Below, one piece after another: positions 9,342 through 18,161 of a DNA stretch of 64,000 bases. A program made the position numbers and the translations under genes. Origin of the DNA: Myxococcus sp. RHSTA-1-4 (lineage in GTDB: Bacteria; Myxococcota; Myxococcia; Myxococcales; Myxococcaceae); contig NZ_JAIQDG010000013.1 of assembly GCF_020037125.1 (NCBI RefSeq), forward strand, positions 62,001-126,000. The letters are read 5' to 3'. The notes below the pieces were generated by a model, which was given only the letters and a program-made list of their open reading frames with translations, was not told the origin of the DNA and made no database searches. Numbering within the stretch: position 1 is the first letter of the stretch; the number at the start of each line of letters is the position of its first letter.

Positions 9342-10637
9342 ATGGCAACCCGTATGGGCGTCACGGCCCTACTGCTCGCCCTGCTCAGTGCGTGCGCCAC
9401 CCCACCTGTCGTCCGCCTCGACACGGGGCGGGGCGCTCCCCTGGAGTACAGGCCGTCCTCCTCGCGCAAGGCCGTGAAGGTGGACGCGGAAGCCTTCGAG
9501 GAGGCGCTGGGGCGGCTGGTGCTGGAGGTGCCCCTGACGCTCCGGGCTCCTCAGCAAGGCTGGCTGGTGCGCGCCTCCCACTCCGGCCGCGATGTGGACA
9601 CTCGGTGGCGGCGCCTGATGCGCAAGAGCTTCGGCGGCCTCTGCGAGCCGGGCCAGCGCAGGGACTCCTGCCTCTCCCTGCTCGACGACGGAATAGGCCT
9701 GGGCGAGTGGGACAGGCTGGGCGTGGCCCTGGGCCTGTCGCTGGAGCCCCTCAAGGAGAGCATCGCCCGGGCGGTGGAGGAGACGCTGGCGCCCCAGCTC
9801 TTCTACACCGTCATCGCCACGGGCCTCATCACCTGGGCCGTGTTGGCGGCCAATCCCGAGCCGGTGTTCACCAAGGCGGCGGCCATCGTCTCGGCGGTCC
9901 TGCTCATCTACCTGGGAGTGGAGACGTTCCTGGAGGTGGTGGACGCGAGCCGGGAGCTGAAGGGGGCCACGGACCGTGCGGCGGCGTGGGTGGAACTGGA
10001 GCAGGCCGGCCAGCGCTTCGCCCACCGGGTGGGGCCAGAGGTGGCGCGTGTCTTCGTGCTGGCGGTCACCGTGGTGGTGAGCCATGGCATGGCCGGGGGC
10101 GCCGCGTGGCTGGCCTCGCGGCTGTCGATGCTGCCCCGCTTCACGGAGGCCGCGGCGGCCGGGGCCTCACGGGTGGGCATCAGCCTTGCGAACGTGGGGC
10201 AGGTGAGTGCGGTAGCCGTTGAAGGGAGCACCGTCATCGTCTCCCTGCCTGCAACGGCGGTCGCCATGACGGCCCAGGGAGTGAGAGGAGCCGCAGCGGG
10301 AGTCGGTCCTGTCGGCTCCAGGTCCTGGGGCTCGTTCAGCGGCCTCAAGAGTGCTTTGGGGGCAGCCGGCCCCGGAAAGCAGTGGCACCACATCGTCGAG
10401 CAGACACCCGGTAACGTGAAGCGATTCGGGCCTCATGCGCTGCACAACACCGAGAACGTCATCCCCCTGGAAGAAGGGCTGCACACCCGCATCAGCGCGC
10501 TCTACTCGTCCATTCGCTGGAACATCACCGGTTCGAGGAGCCTGACCGTACGACAATGGTTGAGCACCCAGTCGTACGAGGCCCAGCGCAAGTTTGGGCT
10601 TATGGCGATTGAGAACGTCACGAAGGGGGTCTGGTAA
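9342..10637 (+). CDS. Sit-type polymorphic lipoprotein toxin with HNH-like C-terminus (copy A)
   Basis: A 431-residue outer-membrane lipoprotein toxin candidate. The signal ends in LLSAC (lipobox, Cys18); the middle has two hydrophobic segments (about residues 150-200); the C-terminal ~90 residues carry WHHIVEQ (His349-His350) and LHNTENVIPL (His368-Asn369), typical of HH/HNH nuclease toxins. Lipoprotein toxins of this layout with an adjacent immunity gene match the SitA families of Myxococcus, which are passed between cells by outer-membrane exchange and poison non-kin. ATG 9342 has GGAAGG upstream; the open frame extending to 8889 crosses the tRNA and is rejected. Its TAA overlaps the ATG of the immunity gene by one base, so the pair is coupled. 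The assignment to a numbered Sit family is not attempted. Confidence 0.82.
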   Translation: MATRMGVTALLLALLSACATPPVVRLDTGRGAPLEYRPSSSRKAVKVDAEAFEEALGRLVLEVPLTLRAPQQGWLVRASHSGRDVDTRWRRLMRKSFGGLCEPGQRRDSCLSLLDDGIGLGEWDRLGVALGLSLEPLKESIARAVEETLAPQLFYTVIATGLITWAVLAANPEPVFTKAAAIVSAVLLIYLGVETFLEVVDASRELKGATDRAAAWVELEQAGQRFAHRVGPEVARVFVLAVTVVVSHGMAGGAAWLASRLSMLPRFTEAAAAGASRVGISLANVGQVSAVAVEGSTVIVSLPATAVAMTAQGVRGAAAGVGPVGSRSWGSFSGLKSALGAAGPGKQWHHIVEQTPGNVKRFGPHALHNTENVIPLEEGLHTRISALYSSIRWNITGSRSLTVRQWLSTQSYEAQRKFGLMAIENVTKGVW

Positions 10638-10987
10638 TGAAGTTGGAGGATCTCGTCGAGCAGTTCGCCGAGAATGTGGCTGCGCAGACCGATGCCATCT
10701 GGCGGGGGGATGCAAAGACGGGGAACAAGCATGCCAAGAGGTACGGAGCCGCGTTCGACAAGATCCGGACCCATGGAGATGCTGGACGAGATGCACTTGC
10801 CGCTCTTTTGAAACACCCGCGCATGGATGTCCGGGTCACAGCAGCGGCCTGCCTGCTCCGCCATCGTACGGCGGAGGCCAAGGCGGTTCTGGAAGAGGCC
10901 GCCAAGGGCGAGGGGATGGTCCCATTCGAGGCGCAGCAGGCCTTGAAGCGGTGGGAGGAAGGTACCTGGGCCTTGGACCCTGCATGA
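10637..10987 (+). CDS. DUF2019 immunity protein, cognate of copy-A toxin
   Basis: A 116-residue, mainly helical protein of the DUF2019 type (HEAT-like): MKLEDLVEQFAENVA at the N-terminus, then KHPRMDVRVTAAACLLRH and a C-terminal ALKRWEEGTWALDPA. DUF2019 proteins commonly sit next to polymorphic toxins and act as immunity factors. The one-base overlap with the toxin stop supports a matched toxin/immunity pair. It closely resembles the orphan at 19551-19901 (differences are scattered), while the copy-B partner at 18161 is more divergent in its first 45 residues. It is presumed to act at the site of toxin activity in the cell; no signal peptide is present. Confidence 0.85.
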   Translation: MKLEDLVEQFAENVAAQTDAIWRGDAKTGNKHAKRYGAAFDKIRTHGDAGRDALAALLKHPRMDVRVTAAACLLRHRTAEAKAVLEEAAKGEGMVPFEAQQALKRWEEGTWALDPA

Positions 10988-11172
10988 CCTTCCCTTCCTC
11001 ACTTCGCCGCTCCTCTTGCCTGAGGCAGCCGCTGGGGGGGCGGGGGAAGTGTCCCTATAAGTGTGTAGCAGGCCGGCTCCGAGATTTCGCGGAGCCAGCA
11101 AGGAGCGGGGAAGCTCCTCGGTGAACCCAACCACCGAAACCTCCCGGCCAGGGCAGGCCCAAGGAGTTCCCC

Positions 11173-11534
11173 GTGAAGAAGGCTACCGAGTTTGTCCCGC
11201 CCACCCAAGAGGAGGTGGGTGCGGACCTGCGCGCGCTGTTCCTCCAGGCCGTCACATGACTCTTACCGTACTGCTTGAGGAGGAGGTGGACCGGCTGATG
11301 GGCGCCGGCCGCTTCGAGCGCGTCGAGGGCCGGCAGGACGCACGCAACGGCCACTACCGACGCGGCCTCGGCGCGGAGGAGGTGCGACGGCGGACGAGCG
11401 ACCGGGTGCGTCGCGGGGACGCCGCCCGTGGCTGGCGGTCGCTCGCTGAACTTTCCGACCGTGTCCTGCTTGTCTCCAGTCCTAGCAGTGGCAGCACTGT
11501 CGGCAGACATGGACTTGGGTGCCCTTGCCCGTAG
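11173..11534 (+). pseudogene. Degenerate IS256-family transposase remnant
   Basis: Two overlapping frames together read like the N-terminus of an IS256 (mutator-type) transposase. GTG 11173 gives VKKATEFVPPTQEEVGADL and then stops at 11257-11259; a shifted frame from 11256 continues LTVLLEEEVDRLMGAGRFER and RQDARNGHYRRGL, the typical 'GxRNGxxxR' stretch. After about 11370 the similarity disappears. The catalytic DDE core is absent. It is therefore a truncated and frameshifted relic lying between the copy-A cassette and the NACHT-PNP gene, and a sign of past mobile-element activity in the island. Confidence 0.7.
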
Positions 11535-11713
11535 TGACGGCGGAGAGGTAGTCGCCTGTGCCCTCCCGGAAGAGGGCTTTCTTGTCTGAACTTAGGCCCC
11601 CTTGAACAGCTAGTAGAGAGGCCAATCCACTGCCGTGTAGGAGCCCTCCGTCTAGATGACCTCGTGGCGGCTTTGAACTCAGCACTGTGCGGCACGGGCT
11701 AGGAAAATTCGAA

Positions 11714-14700
11714 TCAAGGACTCTCGGAGCAGAAGAGACCAGCTCCGATCAACATGCGCGTGAATGCAGCCGCCGTGTGACAAGCATATACTGTCCATGC
11801 CTCATCACGCTTCCATCCGACAATGTCACTAATGCCACGAATCACCAGAACAGGGATGTTGTTGCGTTGGCACAGAAGAGAGACGCCTGTGCTCTCCATC
11901 TCAACTACCACCACACCTTTCGACACTGTACGCCATGTCTTGACTAGATCCGGATTCTTGACGAGTCGATCGCTCGACGCAATCTTTCTCGCGGTAGACA
12001 TCGGAGCATCCCGCTTTGCGTGCCGCGCGAGCGCATCGGAAATGTCAGCGTTCCATGCCCCATCATCAGTTGTGGCTTTGCCGTCTAACCCTGGGCGCTT
12101 GGATCCAATCGAGACAGCGCTATTCCAATCTTTGTTGCGAGGATCTAGCTCAATCGCGCGTAGCCGCTCGATAATGCGACTAGCCGCTGGATGCAACGGC
12201 CCACCTAGTGCATCGAATCGCCTAGAGTCGTCGTCTGTGCCTGTATCCTCTAGCGTCACGTCTTGGATGTAGCTGGAAACAACAACGTCGCCAAGGCAAA
12301 AATCTGGCGTAGGCACACCACCGCCGATGCCGACGACTAACATGAAAGCAGGCGACAGGTCAGCCAACATCTCTGCCGCAGCAGTCTGTGCATATGTATT
12401 GCCTTGTTGGGCACATCGCGTGATGGCGACACGGCAGAGTCCATTGGGGGTTTGAATTTCAGCAATATCGTAGTCTCGATTTCCCCCTGCTCTGGTTGAC
12501 GAGGGCTTGAGCTTTTCGAGGAGGGCCGTGTATTCCTCTTCCTTCATTGTAATTATTCCAACGTGTATTTTTGTCATCTTTTCGTGACTCAAGGGACCTA
12601 GGTTGTTTATGGCATCGAGACCAAATTGTTTGAAGAGCCCAATGAGAGCGTCGGCCACGCTGGGAGTTGTCGTGCTCAGGTCTGCAACCAGCCGTTGGTC
12701 AGCTCTATGAAGGATCCAGTCACGGAAGCCTCCCATTCGTGGGTCCTCTGCGACTTTGCGCAGAGCAGTCGTTGATTCCGTGCCCGGAATGTCGGCGAGC
12801 CACGTAATAAGGTGGCTGCGAACCGTTTGAGCGTTGTCTCGTGGACCAGGAGAGTACGCACCTTCATGATGTATATCACCGGCCGGGTCAATGTACTCGT
12901 ACACCAGCGGTATCAATCTAACCAGGGTGCCAACTTTTTTGAACGCAGCTATTGGCATTAAGGCAAAACATTCATGACATTCGTGAATAAAATTGCAAAT
13001 CTCTTCGATCAAGCCATATCCATCGCCATGGGATGGCTCGCACAGTATTCTCTCAAGGAAGTCGAGGGCTGAATCGCCATCCCGATCAACCCAGGCGCAC
13101 CACCAAACAGCGAACCGGCTTCTATTTTTGAGCACAGCGCGGCAGCGACTCTCAACTATTGCATCAACTATCGCGACATCCACACCCTCGGTCGTGAGGA
13201 GCGTCGAGAGTGTCGCAATCAGTGCCTCCACCCTTGGTGGATCTTTCACGCCAAGCAGACGGGAGAGCACGGGCGCGCACGCGAACCGAACGGAATGGTG
13301 AGAGCGCGGGAGTTTTGCCAGGACGTCGTTGATTAGTGTGCCGGTATCCGGGTGCTCGTAATCGGCAGAGATGGCTGTTTCCAAAGTCTGAGCGACGACC
13401 TTTGGATGGGCCTCCGCAAGCCCTCCCATCCAGTCGGGAAAGCCGTTTAGTTCACATGCCGCATAGCGGATCGCTCTGGCGATGAGCGTCTCTTCAAGAT
13501 TTGCGACATCAAGTCCCGCCTGAATATCATGGGATAGGCCGGTGAGACCAAGAATGACGCCACTTGGCGATGTGTTACGTGGCTCGCGCTCGTGGGGAAG
13601 GGGGGGATCGTAGAGCCGCCAAAACGCTCGCCATCCATCCAAGGCCGCATCGGCGATTGCGTCACCATATTGCTCCCGAAGAGACGTGTGCGCTGTTGTG
13701 CTTGAATAGGTCTCGTCCTGTTTTGAGCGCTCCCAGAGAAACCAAAGTGCACGAGAGTTGGTGCCATTTCGTATAGTCTCAATGTGATCCGCCAGCGCTT
13801 TGCAGCTAATGTCATGCTGGCGTTTGCGCTTTAGCTCCCGCGCCCGCTCCATCCGTTGCCACTTTGTCATCGACGGGGGATTCGGCGCAGGACGGTTCAT
13901 TGAGCGTTCCAGTCGCTTGCGGAGCACGGGGTCTTTGGCCGCGAGACTTCGCAATTGACTGAGGCAATACTCTAGCTTCCCTTGAATGTTCAGTACCCAC
14001 CCCAACGTATCGAAGGCGAGTAGGCGTTCTCTGATATTGCCCCGTTCGCTTGCGTCACGAGTAAGCCACTGCTCGTCGTTCACGCTGAGCTCAAAAATAT
14101 CGTGAATGTAAGGAAGTTCGTGATAACGGGTAGGTGTCTTTCCCTTGCGCTGACGATGGGCCTCCACCCGCTGCCAGAACAGCATCCTGCGAATCTCTCC
14201 GTGGCGTGCCACTGCCTCTCGGACTTCGTCCATGCCGTACTCTGTCTCTGTTTGGAGTCCTATCTCGTCGCGCCGCCGAAATAGCTCCAAGGCATCCTTA
14301 ACAAGAGCCATGTGGGCACTAACAAGAGCCATGTGGGCACTATCGCTAGGCAAATCATCAAGCGTGGCCGCCAGTAGTTTACCTATTGCCCGTAGGAGCC
14401 ATGTTCGCTCGTGACGTATCTCTCGCTCCCCATTTCCGTTGGTGCTGCCAATGAAGGCCATGAGTGCTTGAAGCAATTGCAAGCGATGCTCGGGATGAGA
14501 TGCTGGAATCTCACGCTCAAGCACCAGTTGTAGGCTTGTCAATGTGTAGCGGCGCTTGGGTTCGACGCGAGAGAGAACTCGGAGTAGGCCATCAATGCTG
14601 AGCAGTTCTGGGTAGAGTGCACGCACAAAGGAACCGGCAACGTCCTGTTCCCAGTTATCGGTTGTCTCGATGAGCGGCAGTAGCTGTTCTCGGTGTTCCT

Positions 14701-16270
14701 TGTTGCCTGCGATTCCCACCGCCCGGATGGCGAAGAAGCGCACGTGCGCCGAGCATGATTGAGTAAGTGCTAGGCGTAACGCGATTGGAACGCATCCCAC
14801 GATTCGGCCGTGCTCAACGATCTGAAGCAGCACCGCAGCTAGCTCTTCTGGGAGATCTGAGGAAGAGAGAAGGTCGGTAATTGTATTTGCCAAGGCCGGT
14901 GACGCAAAGCGGTCGAGACTGGCCTGCTCAAATCTGTCAAATAGACGTTTACGATCTGTGTAGCTCTGCGCATGGTTGCGCAAAATGTTTGAGCGCTCAG
15001 CCACACTCAGTCCGCTAGGATCTCCATGACCAAGAAGCAGAGCGGGCGCTTCTCTGACTAACTTTTCACGCAGGGATGCGTCCCATAAGCTAAACCAAGC
15101 CGCCACAGGGCCGAGGTGCTCTGGAATGACGCGCTCATCATCTTCCTCTCGAAAGAACAACTCCTCCAGCTTGCTCCGAGCTAATCCTGCGTCACGGAGG
15201 TCTACCAGCCACTTCGCAGCCAAGTATTCTTGTACTGAGCGGTGATGTATGCGTATCCTGCCGTAGGTAGACTCATCAAAGATGGGTAGCCGTAGAAGTT
15301 GTTGAATATCTTCGTTGGACCAGTCAGCCAGCACCCCGTGTGGGTCGATGGCCGATGTGGCTCGGTGGATATCGTGCTCTTCATCAGGCACAAGGAAGGA
15401 ATGCCGACGTGTGAGCGTGGCGATTCCAGCGAGCGCGCGGATACCTTTCGCCGCCTTGGCCCGCGGAAGAGTGGACCTGCGAGTCGCTCGCTCTTGGAGC
15501 TTTTCGCTGATGTTATCGGCGACCAGTTCTCGCAGGCTTCCGATGCGATGCTGACGCATCCAGTAGGTTCCGAGCCACTCCACATCTAGTGGTCGTCCTA
15601 TGAAGACTTGCGCGTGGTTCTCCTTGATGGCGATCATAAACGCGCCGACGTCAGTCACCCCGATATGGGCAACCAATCGAGCTACTTGGTCCTCAGTCAA
15701 TGGGGCAATTTGGACCACATACGCCTTTTCATTGCTGTCTTTTGGAATGACCTCTTCCAAAGCAGTTCTGTCGGCGTCAGCCCACCAGTCGCTAACGCGA
15801 CAGGAGATTATCAATTTAACTCGCTGCCATTCGTCCTTCAGTTCCTTCCTGAGCTTTCGGAGCGCTTGGTGGAGCGAGTGTCTCTGTAGCTTCGCCTCGT
15901 CTAGGGAGTCTAGAAAGAAGACGGCGTGTTCCTTGGTTTTACGCCACGCATGTAAGCGTTCCTCGTCATCGGGATCGAGGCTTCCAACGAGACCGTCCTC
16001 TGCAAGGTCGTTGAGTTCTACAAAAAAAGCTGCTCGACTGGCCGTTACCAAGGCGTCAGCTTGGCTCTCAAACTCTGTGCTCTTACCCGTACCCGCCTCA
16101 CCGAGCACGACCACGTAGCGGTGCTCAAGGAGTTGCGACCATGTCTTTCCTTGCTTGAACGCGAGCGCCATCCGCAGCATCTCGTCCGGCTCAAGCGACT
16201 CCACAGCGTCTGCGACCTCAAGGAAAGTACGGCCGAGCGCAATGCTGTCCCTGGAACGTCGCCGTGCCAT
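11714..16270 (-). CDS. NACHT/STAND-like NTPase with C-terminal nucleoside-phosphorylase (PNP) domain
   Basis: A 1518-residue protein. Residues ~50-240 form a P-loop NTPase: Walker A GEAGTGKST (57-65), Walker B FFLDSLDEA (118-126), SCR near 157 and GRPLDVEWL (225-233), as in NACHT-type STAND proteins; IHHRSVQEYLAAKWL follows as in other bacterial members. About 900 residues of helical, HEAT-like sequence follow. Residues ~1233-1510 form a PNP/MTAN fold: HVGIITMKEEEY, VGIGGGVP (~1315), EMES (~1456) and RGISD (~1476) match the nucleoside and ribose binding sites. Inference: the middle senses a phage or other signal, the NTPase oligomerises, and the PNP domain attacks nucleosides or nucleotides. 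Base composition is near 50% GC, unlike its neighbours, which supports transfer. A 21-bp tandem repeat (14300-14341) lies inside. GGGAG lies upstream of ATG 16270. Confidence 0.85.
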   Translation of the reverse strand: MARRRSRDSIALGRTFLEVADAVESLEPDEMLRMALAFKQGKTWSQLLEHRYVVVLGEAGTGKSTEFESQADALVTASRAAFFVELNDLAEDGLVGSLDPDDEERLHAWRKTKEHAVFFLDSLDEAKLQRHSLHQALRKLRKELKDEWQRVKLIISCRVSDWWADADRTALEEVIPKDSNEKAYVVQIAPLTEDQVARLVAHIGVTDVGAFMIAIKENHAQVFIGRPLDVEWLGTYWMRQHRIGSLRELVADNISEKLQERATRRSTLPRAKAAKGIRALAGIATLTRRHSFLVPDEEHDIHRATSAIDPHGVLADWSNEDIQQLLRLPIFDESTYGRIRIHHRSVQEYLAAKWLVDLRDAGLARSKLEELFFREEDDERVIPEHLGPVAAWFSLWDASLREKLVREAPALLLGHGDPSGLSVAERSNILRNHAQSYTDRKRLFDRFEQASLDRFASPALANTITDLLSSSDLPEELAAVLLQIVEHGRIVGCVPIALRLALTQSCSAHVRFFAIRAVGIAGNKEHREQLLPLIETTDNWEQDVAGSFVRALYPELLSIDGLLRVLSRVEPKRRYTLTSLQLVLEREIPASHPEHRLQLLQALMAFIGSTNGNGEREIRHERTWLLRAIGKLLAATLDDLPSDSAHMALVSAHMALVKDALELFRRRDEIGLQTETEYGMDEVREAVARHGEIRRMLFWQRVEAHRQRKGKTPTRYHELPYIHDIFELSVNDEQWLTRDASERGNIRERLLAFDTLGWVLNIQGKLEYCLSQLRSLAAKDPVLRKRLERSMNRPAPNPPSMTKWQRMERARELKRKRQHDISCKALADHIETIRNGTNSRALWFLWERSKQDETYSSTTAHTSLREQYGDAIADAALDGWRAFWRLYDPPLPHEREPRNTSPSGVILGLTGLSHDIQAGLDVANLEETLIARAIRYAACELNGFPDWMGGLAEAHPKVVAQTLETAISADYEHPDTGTLINDVLAKLPRSHHSVRFACAPVLSRLLGVKDPPRVEALIATLSTLLTTEGVDVAIVDAIVESRCRAVLKNRSRFAVWWCAWVDRDGDSALDFLERILCEPSHGDGYGLIEEICNFIHECHECFALMPIAAFKKVGTLVRLIPLVYEYIDPAGDIHHEGAYSPGPRDNAQTVRSHLITWLADIPGTESTTALRKVAEDPRMGGFRDWILHRADQRLVADLSTTTPSVADALIGLFKQFGLDAINNLGPLSHEKMTKIHVGIITMKEEEYTALLEKLKPSSTRAGGNRDYDIAEIQTPNGLCRVAITRCAQQGNTYAQTAAAEMLADLSPAFMLVVGIGGGVPTPDFCLGDVVVSSYIQDVTLEDTGTDDDSRRFDALGGPLHPAASRIIERLRAIELDPRNKDWNSAVSIGSKRPGLDGKATTDDGAWNADISDALARHAKRDAPMSTARKIASSDRLVKNPDLVKTWRTVSKGVVVVEMESTGVSLLCQRNNIPVLVIRGISDIVGWKRDEAWTVYACHTAAAFTRMLIGAGLFCSESP
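14300..14341 (-). repeat. 21-bp in-frame tandem repeat inside the NACHT-PNP gene
   Basis: Two identical 21-base units, 14300-14320 and 14321-14341, encode SAHMALV twice in succession. The unit length is a multiple of three, so the frame is kept. Confidence 0.95.
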
Positions 16271-16562
16271 CGGTCATCTACTCCCGAGTTGCCCATGAAC
16301 AACGGCCGACATCCAACTACATCCTCCCCCGATGTTCCAGCCGCGCATCACGGGAAGTCGTAGGGCAGTAGAAAGTGGCGGGATGAGGCGGCGAGGAGGA
16401 GATGGCATTTGACGGTCCATCGAGTCGTGAGAATGAGAAAGATGAGGTGCCGTACGTAATTGGTACGTAATCGGCCGGCCGCCGGTGAACGTGGGTGAAC
16501 GCCCACGTCCAGTAATCTCCGGGGCTTAGCCGCCACCACCCGAGGACCAAGGGGCCCCTCAA
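16271..16562. promoter_or_regulatory. Upstream region of the NACHT-PNP gene
   Basis: This 292-bp gap lies between the NACHT-PNP start and the tRNA fragment. It contains a direct repeat of TACGTAAT (about 16453 and 16464) and a perfect 7-bp inverted repeat ACGTGGG/CCCACGT at 16489-16508. These are possible operator elements of the divergently facing defence gene. No convincing promoter boxes or open frame were seen. Confidence 0.35.
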
Positions 16563-16604
16563 GGTTTAGGAAACCGCCGTTCTATCCAACTGAGCTACGG
16601 GGTC
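16563..16604 (-). pseudogene. tRNA-Arg(CCT) 5'-half fragment
   Basis: These 42 bases match 9033-9074 of the intact tRNA with one change: acceptor 5' strand, D-arm, and anticodon arm up to the loop. The 3' half (variable loop, T-arm, acceptor 3' strand) is missing and replaced by unrelated sequence, so it cannot encode a tRNA. It marks the start of repeat copy B. Confidence 0.93.
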
Positions 16605-16868
16605 GACCGAGGAGCGGTTTATAGCAGGCGACCGGACCCGCGCAACGGGAACGAGGCCCAGGCCGCGTGGCTCTGTTCGGCCGTGAGCCTGACGCCCGGC
16701 TGGCAAGCGAGGTGCTGGAGGGCACCGGAGCCGCGCGGCCGTGGGAGCTTCTTCTCGTTCCCATGCAACGCGGGAGGCGGGACTCCTCATGCTCGGCCAG
16801 TACGGAGCCCCAGCATCCCTGGGGGCCTTCCCGTAGACTGGAGTCCTACTCGTGCTGGAAGGCGTCTC

Positions 16869-18161
16869 ATGGCAACCCGTATGGGCGTCACGGCCCTACT
16901 GCTCGCCCTGCTCAATGCGTGCGCCACCCCACCTGTCGTCCGACTCGACACGGGGCGGGGCGCTCCCCTGGAGTACAGGCCGTCCTCCTCGCGCCAGGCC
17001 GTGAAGGTGGACGCGGAAGCCTTCGAGGAGGCGCTGGGGCGGCTGGTGCTGGAGGTGCCCCTGACGCTCCGGGCCCCTCAGCAGGGCTGGCTGGTGCGCG
17101 CCTCCCACCCGGGTAGCAGTGCTGACACCCGATGGCAGCGCCTGATGCGCAAGAGCTTCGGAGGCCTCTGCGAGCCGGGCCAGCGCAGGGACTCCTGCCT
17201 CTCCCTGCTCGACGACGGAATGGGCCTGGGCGAGTGGGACAAGCTGGGCGTGGCCCTGGGCCTGTCGCTGGAGCCCCTCAAGGAGAGCATCGCCCGGGCG
17301 GTGGAGGAGACGCTGGCGCCCCAGCTCTTCTACACCGTCATCGCCACGGGCCTCATCACCTGGGCCGTGTTGGCGGCCAATCCCGAGCCGGTGTTCACCA
17401 AGGCGGCGGCCATCGTCTCGGCGGTCCTGCTCATCTACCTGGGAGTGGAGACGTTCCTGGAGGTGGTGGACGCGAGCCGGGAGTTGAAGGGGGCCACGGA
17501 CCGTGCGGCGACGTGGGTGGAACTGGAGCAGGCCGGCCAGCGCTTCGCCCACCGGGTAGGGCCAGAGGTGGCGCGCGTCTTCGTCCTGGCGGTCACCGTG
17601 GTGGTGAGTCATGGCATGGCTGGTAGCGCTGCGTGGCTGGCCTCTCGCCTATCGATGCTGCCCAGCTTCACGGAGGCTGCGACGGCTGGGGCCTCACGAG
17701 TAGGCCTCCACCTGGCGAATGTGGGGCAGGTGAGTGCGATGGCCGTTGAAGGGAGCACCGTCGTGGTCTCCCTGCCCGCTACGGCGGTCGCCATGACGGC
17801 CCGGGGCGTGAGAGGTGTAGCGGGAGTCAGTCCTACCGGCTTCAGGTCCTGGGGCTCGTTCAGCGGCCTCAAGAGTGCCTTGGGTCCAGCGGGTCCGGGG
17901 AAGCAGTGGCACCACATCGTCGAGCAGACGCCAGGCAACGTGGAGCGATTCGGGCCGCATGCCCTGCACAACACCGAGAACGTCATCCCGCTGGAAGAAG
18001 GGCTGCACACCCAGGTGAGCGCCTTCTATTCGCGGAAGATCCGGAGGGTCACCGGCTCGCGAGAACTCACCGTGAGACAATGGCTGAGTACGCAGTCCTA
18101 CGAGGCTCAGCGTGCATTCGGATTGCAGGCAATCGAGAACATCAGGAATGGAGTCTGGTGA
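16869..18161 (+). CDS. Sit-type polymorphic lipoprotein toxin (copy B)
   Basis: A 430-residue paralogue of the toxin at 9342, with the lipobox LLNAC (Cys18), the same central hydrophobic pair, and WHHIVEQ with His348-His349. The first ~330 residues are nearly identical to copy A. The last ~45 residues differ in a cluster: copy B has HTQVSAFYSRKIRRVTGSREL where copy A has HTRISALYSSIRWNITGSRS. Both end in a VRQWLSTQSYEAQR segment. This pattern, a constant delivery region and a changing tip, is the hallmark of polymorphic toxins. The TGA overlaps the immunity ATG. GGAAGG precedes ATG 16869, and the leader is a duplicate of that of copy A. A shared delivery route with copy A is likely. Confidence 0.82.
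   Translation: MATRMGVTALLLALLNACATPPVVRLDTGRGAPLEYRPSSSRQAVKVDAEAFEEALGRLVLEVPLTLRAPQQGWLVRASHPGSSADTRWQRLMRKSFGGLCEPGQRRDSCLSLLDDGMGLGEWDKLGVALGLSLEPLKESIARAVEETLAPQLFYTVIATGLITWAVLAANPEPVFTKAAAIVSAVLLIYLGVETFLEVVDASRELKGATDRAATWVELEQAGQRFAHRVGPEVARVFVLAVTVVVSHGMAGSAAWLASRLSMLPSFTEAATAGASRVGLHLANVGQVSAMAVEGSTVVVSLPATAVAMTARGVRGVAGVSPTGFRSWGSFSGLKSALGPAGPGKQWHHIVEQTPGNVERFGPHALHNTENVIPLEEGLHTQVSAFYSRKIRRVTGSRELTVRQWLSTQSYEAQRAFGLQAIENIRNGVW

Larger units (their letters stand above)
9033..10987 (+). repeat. Long direct repeat, copy A (tRNA 5' half + leader + toxin + immunity)
   Basis: This ~1.95-kb block is repeated at 16563-18511, offset by about 7.53 kb. Identity is very high over the leader and the first ~1 kb of the toxin gene (short indels such as a 3-bp loss near 16718) and falls in the toxin 3' end and the immunity gene. 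The repeat boundary lies in the tRNA anticodon arm. Confidence 0.9.

Noticed and set aside
11535..11713. Possible short gene between the IS256 relic and the NACHT-PNP gene
   Set aside because: Short frames on both strands show no domain, ribosome site or repeat; probably non-coding debris.
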